NCBI GenBank assembly: GCA_001830475.1
Contig: MIAC01000037.1
Span: forward strand, 1-8,853
Source of the DNA: Rhodospirillales bacterium RIFCSPLOWO2_12_FULL_67_15
GTDB lineage: Bacteria; Pseudomonadota; Alphaproteobacteria; Rhodospirillales; 2-12-FULL-67-15
Direction of reading: 5' to 3'
DNA: 8,853 nucleotides
Shown here: piece by piece, positions 6,210-8,853 of the stretch
How the letters are laid out: every line of letters starts with the position of its first letter
Numbering within the stretch: the first letter of the stretch is position 1
The notes under the pieces: generated by a model
Database searches by the model: none
What the model was told of the DNA's origin: nothing
The model's input: only the letters and a program-made list of their open reading frames with translations
Position numbers and translations under genes: made by a program

Positions 6210-6989
6210 ATGGCGGGCAAAAAATCCCGGACGGGCTCCAAGCGTGCGATCCGGGCCAAGCCGACCGGCCTTCCTTCGCCCGCCGCGGATTCGCTTGAAA
6301 ACCGGCTCGGCCGACGCTTTCGCGATCCCGAACTGCTCCGGCTCGCGCTGACCCACGCCGGTGTGGCGGGGGGACTCGAATCCAACGAGCGCCTCGAATT
6401 TCTCGGCGATCGCGTGCTCGGATTGGTCGTCGCCGGTATGCTCTACGAGCGCTTTCCCGACGAGACGGAAGCGAACCTCGCGCTGCGTTTCGTCGCCGCG
6501 GTCCGCCGCGAAACACTGACCGAAATCGCCGAGGCGCTGCACCTGGAACGCGACCTCAAGCTTGCGCGCGAAGCTGCCGAAGCGCGCATTCGCGGCCGCG
6601 CCGGGTCGCTGGCGAACGCGTGCGAAGCCTTGATCGGCGCGATTTACCTCGACGGCGGACTGAAGGCGGTGAAAGCCTTCGTCGTGCCGCGCTGGCAGAG
6701 CCATCTCGACGATGCCGAGCCGCCGCCCAAGGACGCCAAGACCGCGCTTCAGGAGTGGGCGCAAGCCCGCGCCCTGCCGCTGCCCAATTACCGCGAGACC
6801 GGGAGGAGCGGGCCGGCGCACGCGCCCCGGTTCGAAATCGAAGTCGCGGTCAAGGGATATCCGCCCGCGCGCGGCGAAGGAACTTCGAAACGCGCGGCGG
6901 CGCAGGTGGCGGCCGCAAACCTGCTCACGACCCTCGATCCCGGCCCGCGGACTTGCGCGCGCCGAGAGCACGACGACAGCCATGAATGA
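6210..6989 (+). CDS. rnc: Ribonuclease III
   Basis: Double-strand RNA endonuclease for rRNA and mRNA processing. Two starts are possible, GTG 6201 and ATG 6210. I give the ATG because GGAG (6203-6206) precedes it, although only 3 nt away. Residue numbers here count from the GTG (262 residues; 259 from ATG). A basic extension of about 28 residues (KKSRTGSKR and on) precedes the catalytic domain, which has the signature NERLEFLGD (62-70: E63, E66, D70) and CEALIGAIYLDGG (141-153: E142). The second metal-site motif reads ANACEA where E. coli has ADTVEA, so the aspartate equivalent to E. coli D114 is Asn139. A double-strand RNA binding domain follows (about 178-242, with GEGTSKRAAAQVAAANLL). The gene lies just after lepB and overlaps era by 8 bp. 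Confidence 0.93.
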   Translation: MAGKKSRTGSKRAIRAKPTGLPSPAADSLENRLGRRFRDPELLRLALTHAGVAGGLESNERLEFLGDRVLGLVVAGMLYERFPDETEANLALRFVAAVRRETLTEIAEALHLERDLKLAREAAEARIRGRAGSLANACEALIGAIYLDGGLKAVKAFVVPRWQSHLDDAEPPPKDAKTALQEWAQARALPLPNYRETGRSGPAHAPRFEIEVAVKGYPPARGEGTSKRAAAQVAAANLLTTLDPGPRTCARREHDDSHE

Positions 6990-7887
6990 CGCGCCCCGGC
7001 GGGCCGGATTCGTCGCCGTCATCGGCGCGCCCAACGTCGGCAAGTCCACCCTCGTCAACCGGCTGACCGGAGCCAAGGTCAGCATCGTCTCGCCCAAGGT
7101 GCAGACGACCCGAACCCGCGTTCTCGGCATCCGCGCCTTCGGCCAAACCCAGATCGCCTTCGTCGACACGCCCGGCTTGTTCCGGCCGCGCCGGCGGCTC
7201 GACCGCGCCATGGTCGCGGCGGCCTGGGGCGGCGCGGGGGAGGCGGATCGCCTGCTGCTGATCGTGGATGCCGCGCGGGACGAGGACGAAGACACCCAGG
7301 CCATCATCGCGCGCCTCAAGGAGATGGGGCGGCGCGACGTGTTTCTCGCCCTCAACAAGGTGGACATCGCCGCCAAGCCGAAGCTGCTCGCGCGCGCCGA
7401 CCGTCTCAATCGCACCGGAATTTTTTCCGACGTGTTCATGATTTCGGCCGAGACCGGCGACGGGGTGGACGACCTGCTCGCCGCGCTCGCCGGCGGCATG
7501 CCCGAAGGGCCGTGGCTGTTTCCCGAGGATCAGGTCTCTGACATGCCCGAACGGATGCTCGCCGCCGAGATCACCCGCGAGCAGCTTTACCTGCAACTCC
7601 AACAGGAGCTTCCCTACCGGGCGACGGTCGAAACCGAAACATGGCAGGAACGCGACGACGGCAGCGTGCGCATCGAGCAGATCATCTATGTCGAACGCGA
7701 GGGCCAGCGTTCCATCGTGCTCGGCAAGGGCGGCGCCCGCATCAAGGCCATCGGCCAGGCCGCGCGCACCGAGCTGGAGCGGATTCTCGAGCGGCGGGTA
7801 CACCTGTTCCTGTTCGTGAAGGTGCGCGAGAAGTGGGGAGAAGATCCGGAGCGCTACCGTGCCCTCGGCCTCGATTTCGATGTTTAG
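6982..7887 (+). CDS. era: GTPase Era
   Basis: Essential GTPase that binds 16S rRNA and assists 30S subunit assembly. At 301 residues it matches E. coli Era. The GTPase motifs are complete: G1 GAPNVGKS (15-22), G2 QTTRTR (41-46), G3 DTPG (62-65), G4 NKVD (125-128) and G5 SAETG (155-159). The C-terminal KH domain contains IEQIIYVER (231-239) and VLGKGGARIKAIG (246-258). The ATG at 6982 lies inside the last codons of rnc (8-bp overlap), so translation is likely coupled to rnc; the second nearby ATG (6986) is out of frame. In many proteobacteria recO follows era, but here the next gene is a convergent transporter. Confidence 0.96.
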   Translation: MNDAPRRAGFVAVIGAPNVGKSTLVNRLTGAKVSIVSPKVQTTRTRVLGIRAFGQTQIAFVDTPGLFRPRRRLDRAMVAAAWGGAGEADRLLLIVDAARDEDEDTQAIIARLKEMGRRDVFLALNKVDIAAKPKLLARADRLNRTGIFSDVFMISAETGDGVDDLLAALAGGMPEGPWLFPEDQVSDMPERMLAAEITREQLYLQLQQELPYRATVETETWQERDDGSVRIEQIIYVEREGQRSIVLGKGGARIKAIGQAARTELERILERRVHLFLFVKVREKWGEDPERYRALGLDFDV

Positions 7888-7891
7888 GGTT

Positions 7892-7920
7892 TGGCTTGAT
7901 CCCGACCGGGCCGGCGTACT
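7892..7920. repeat. Intergenic repeat candidate, copy B (era-aapP spacer)
   Basis: Contains TGGCTTGATC (7892-7901) and CCGGCGTACT (7911-7920), then CGAATG (7925-7930). It is shorter than copy A between the two 10-mers (9 nt against 17). It overlaps the inverted repeat at 7904-7937. Confidence 0.35.
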
Positions 7921-7937
7921 CCGGCGAATGCCCGGTC
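7904..7937. terminator. Inverted repeat between convergent era and aapP-like gene, possible bidirectional terminator
   Basis: GACCGGGC (7904-7911) and GCCCGGTC (7930-7937) form a perfect 8-bp stem. An inner CGG/CCG pairing (7912-7914 and 7921-7923) can stack within the 18-nt loop. It sits in the 55-bp gap where two opposing transcripts must end, starting 16 nt after the era stop. Neither side has a good T-run, so it may instead only slow polymerase or protect 3' ends. Confidence 0.45.
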
Positions 7938-7942
7938 TTGCC

Positions 7943-8695
7943 TCAATGCCCGAGAATCTGGCTCAGGAAAAGCTTGGCGCGGTCGGTCTTCGGATTGGCG
8001 AAGAACTCCTTCGGCGCGGCGCGCTCGACGATCGCGCCGGCGTCCATGAAGACGATGGTATCGGCAACCGTATGGGCGAAACCCATCTCATGGGTGACGC
8101 AGACCATGGTCATTCCTTCCCCGGCCAACTCGATCATGACGTCGAGAACTTCCTTGATCATCTCGGGGTCGAGGGCCGAGGTCGGCTCGTCGAACAACAT
8201 GATGGAGGGTTTCAGGCACAGGCTGCGGGCGATGGCGACCCGCTGCTGCTGGCCGCCCGAGAGCTGACCGGGGTATTTGCGCGCCTGCTCGGGAATCTTG
8301 ACTCGATTGAGAAAATGCATGGCGGTTTCTTCGGCCTGCCGGCGCGGTACCTTCTGGACCCAGATGGGGGCGAGCGTTAGGTTCTCGATCACGGTCAAGT
8401 GCGGGAACAAATTGAAGCTCTGAAAGACCATGCCGACTTGGCGCCGCACCGCCTCGATGACCTTGAGGTCGTCGGTTAGTCGAATCCCGTTGACGACGAT
8501 ATCGCCCGCCTCGTGCTCTTCCAGCCGATTGACGCAGCGGATCATGGTCGACTTGCCCGAACCCGACGGCCCGCACACGACCACCCGCTCGCCCTTGGCC
8601 ACCGTTAGGTCGATGTTCCTGAGAACGTGGAACTCGCCATACCACTTGTTGAGATCGTGGATATCGATCGCGGGCGGGGTGTTGGTGTCGTTCAT
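7943..8695 (-). CDS. aapP: Polar/general L-amino acid ABC transporter ATP-binding protein (AapP/GlnQ/BztD family)
   Basis: Cytoplasmic ATPase that powers uptake of amino acids by a binding-protein-dependent importer. At 250 residues all ABC motifs are intact: Walker A GPSGSGKST (42-50), Q-loop Q92 in MVFQSFNLFPHLTVIEN (89-105), signature LSGGQQQRVAIARSL (145-159), Walker B IMLFDEP (165-171, E170), D-loop SALD (173-176) and H-loop H202 in VTHEMGFA (200-207). NRLEEHEAGDIVVNG (56-70), TLAPIWVQK (107-115) and the ending KLFLSQILGH resemble rhizobial AapP rather than plain GlnQ. GGAG at 8707-8704 lies 8 nt before the ATG. It starts 15 nt after the upstream permease stop. Broad L-amino acid specificity is inferred from the family; glutamate/glutamine type is the alternative. 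Confidence 0.9.
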   Translation of the reverse strand: MNDTNTPPAIDIHDLNKWYGEFHVLRNIDLTVAKGERVVVCGPSGSGKSTMIRCVNRLEEHEAGDIVVNGIRLTDDLKVIEAVRRQVGMVFQSFNLFPHLTVIENLTLAPIWVQKVPRRQAEETAMHFLNRVKIPEQARKYPGQLSGGQQQRVAIARSLCLKPSIMLFDEPTSALDPEMIKEVLDVMIELAGEGMTMVCVTHEMGFAHTVADTIVFMDAGAIVERAAPKEFFANPKTDRAKLFLSQILGH

Positions 8696-8710
8696 GGCGA
8701 TATCTCCGGT

Positions 8711-8853
8711 TCAGCCGCGCCGGATGCCGGCCTGCAGCACCCGCTCCAGGTATTGCGAGTAACGCGACATAAAGAAGCAGAATACGAAGTATACGAAAGC
8801 CGCCGCGGCGTAGCTTTCCACGTAGAACGGCCGCCACGATGGGTCGGCCAGCG
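8711..8853 (-). CDS. Amino acid ABC transporter permease, C-terminal fragment (AapM-like)
   Basis: Last 47 codons of a minus-strand gene that enters from the right edge and ends with TGA at 8713-8711. The visible chain includes LADPSWRPF, a hydrophobic aromatic segment (AAAAFVYFVFCFFM, the last membrane span), and MSRYSQYLERVLQAGIRRG. The YFVFCFxMSRYSxxLER pattern is typical of the final helix and cytoplasmic tail of HisM/AapM-type permeases. With the ATPase gene 15 nt downstream it forms the end of an aap-like operon; the other permease and the binding protein should lie beyond the window. Family call is good; the subunit name AapM is inferred from order. Confidence 0.8.
   Translation of the reverse strand, partial: LADPSWRPFYVESYAAAAFVYFVFCFFMSRYSQYLERVLQAGIRRG

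Noticed and set aside
6174..7803. Long minus-strand open frames (441 and 292 codons) opposite rnc and era
   Set aside because: Both are covered by confidently identified plus-strand genes and show no motif.
1..8853. Mobile element, phage, toxin-antitoxin or defence system
   Set aside because: No transposase, integrase, terminal inverted repeats, paired small ORFs or defence domains were seen. The NYN protein alone does not make a defence system, and the neighbours are housekeeping genes.

Overview
The window is a high-GC, densely packed piece of an alphaproteobacterial chromosome. The gene order folK - rpoZ - rsh - pdxJ - acpS - lepB - rnc - era, one bifunctional Rsh in place of a RelA/SpoT pair, and an aapMP-type amino acid transporter all point to Alphaproteobacteria. 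The order and the folK and rnc sequences suggest Rhodospirillales or a relative, but this rests on recall of synteny and not on a search.

Layout. At the left edge (1-579, minus strand) is an NYN-domain (LabA/DUF88-like) putative nuclease whose C-terminus runs off the window through a 26-bp tandem repeat. A 172-bp divergent spacer separates it from folK (752-1318, plus). A good sigma70-like promoter (1371-1399) then precedes rpoZ (omega) and rsh ((p)ppGpp synthetase/hydrolase). Next comes a tight plus-strand run: pdxJ begins 7 nt after rsh, acpS overlaps pdxJ by 4 bp, lepB follows a 61-nt spacer holding a strong hairpin, rnc follows lepB within 10-19 nt, and era overlaps rnc by 8 bp. The plus-strand run ends at 7887. 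It meets, tail to tail across 55 bp, a minus-strand operon for a polar amino acid ABC transporter: the aapP-like ATPase (7943-8695) and the last 47 codons of an aapM-like permease (8711-8853).

How the genes relate. Rsh makes and degrades (p)ppGpp. The omega subunit encoded just upstream carries the N-terminal MAR residues that in E. coli form part of a ppGpp site on RNA polymerase, so an alarmone enzyme and part of its likely target are neighbours. PdxJ (vitamin B6), AcpS (carrier-protein activation), LepB (signal peptide removal), RNase III and Era (dsRNA processing and 30S maturation) are a standard housekeeping set, probably co-transcribed in part. The Aap-type transporter is a separate unit.

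I see no undescribed multi-gene system. The points worth a second look are small: the frame-shifting 26-bp repeat open in all three frames, an extended lysine/arginine-free acidic tail on omega, a 16-bp hairpin just upstream of lepB, 10-mers shared between two intergenic spacers, and an Asp-to-Asn change at a conserved acidic position of RNase III. No tRNA, rRNA, CRISPR array, insertion sequence or phage gene is visible, and no stretch over 300 bases lacks a gene.
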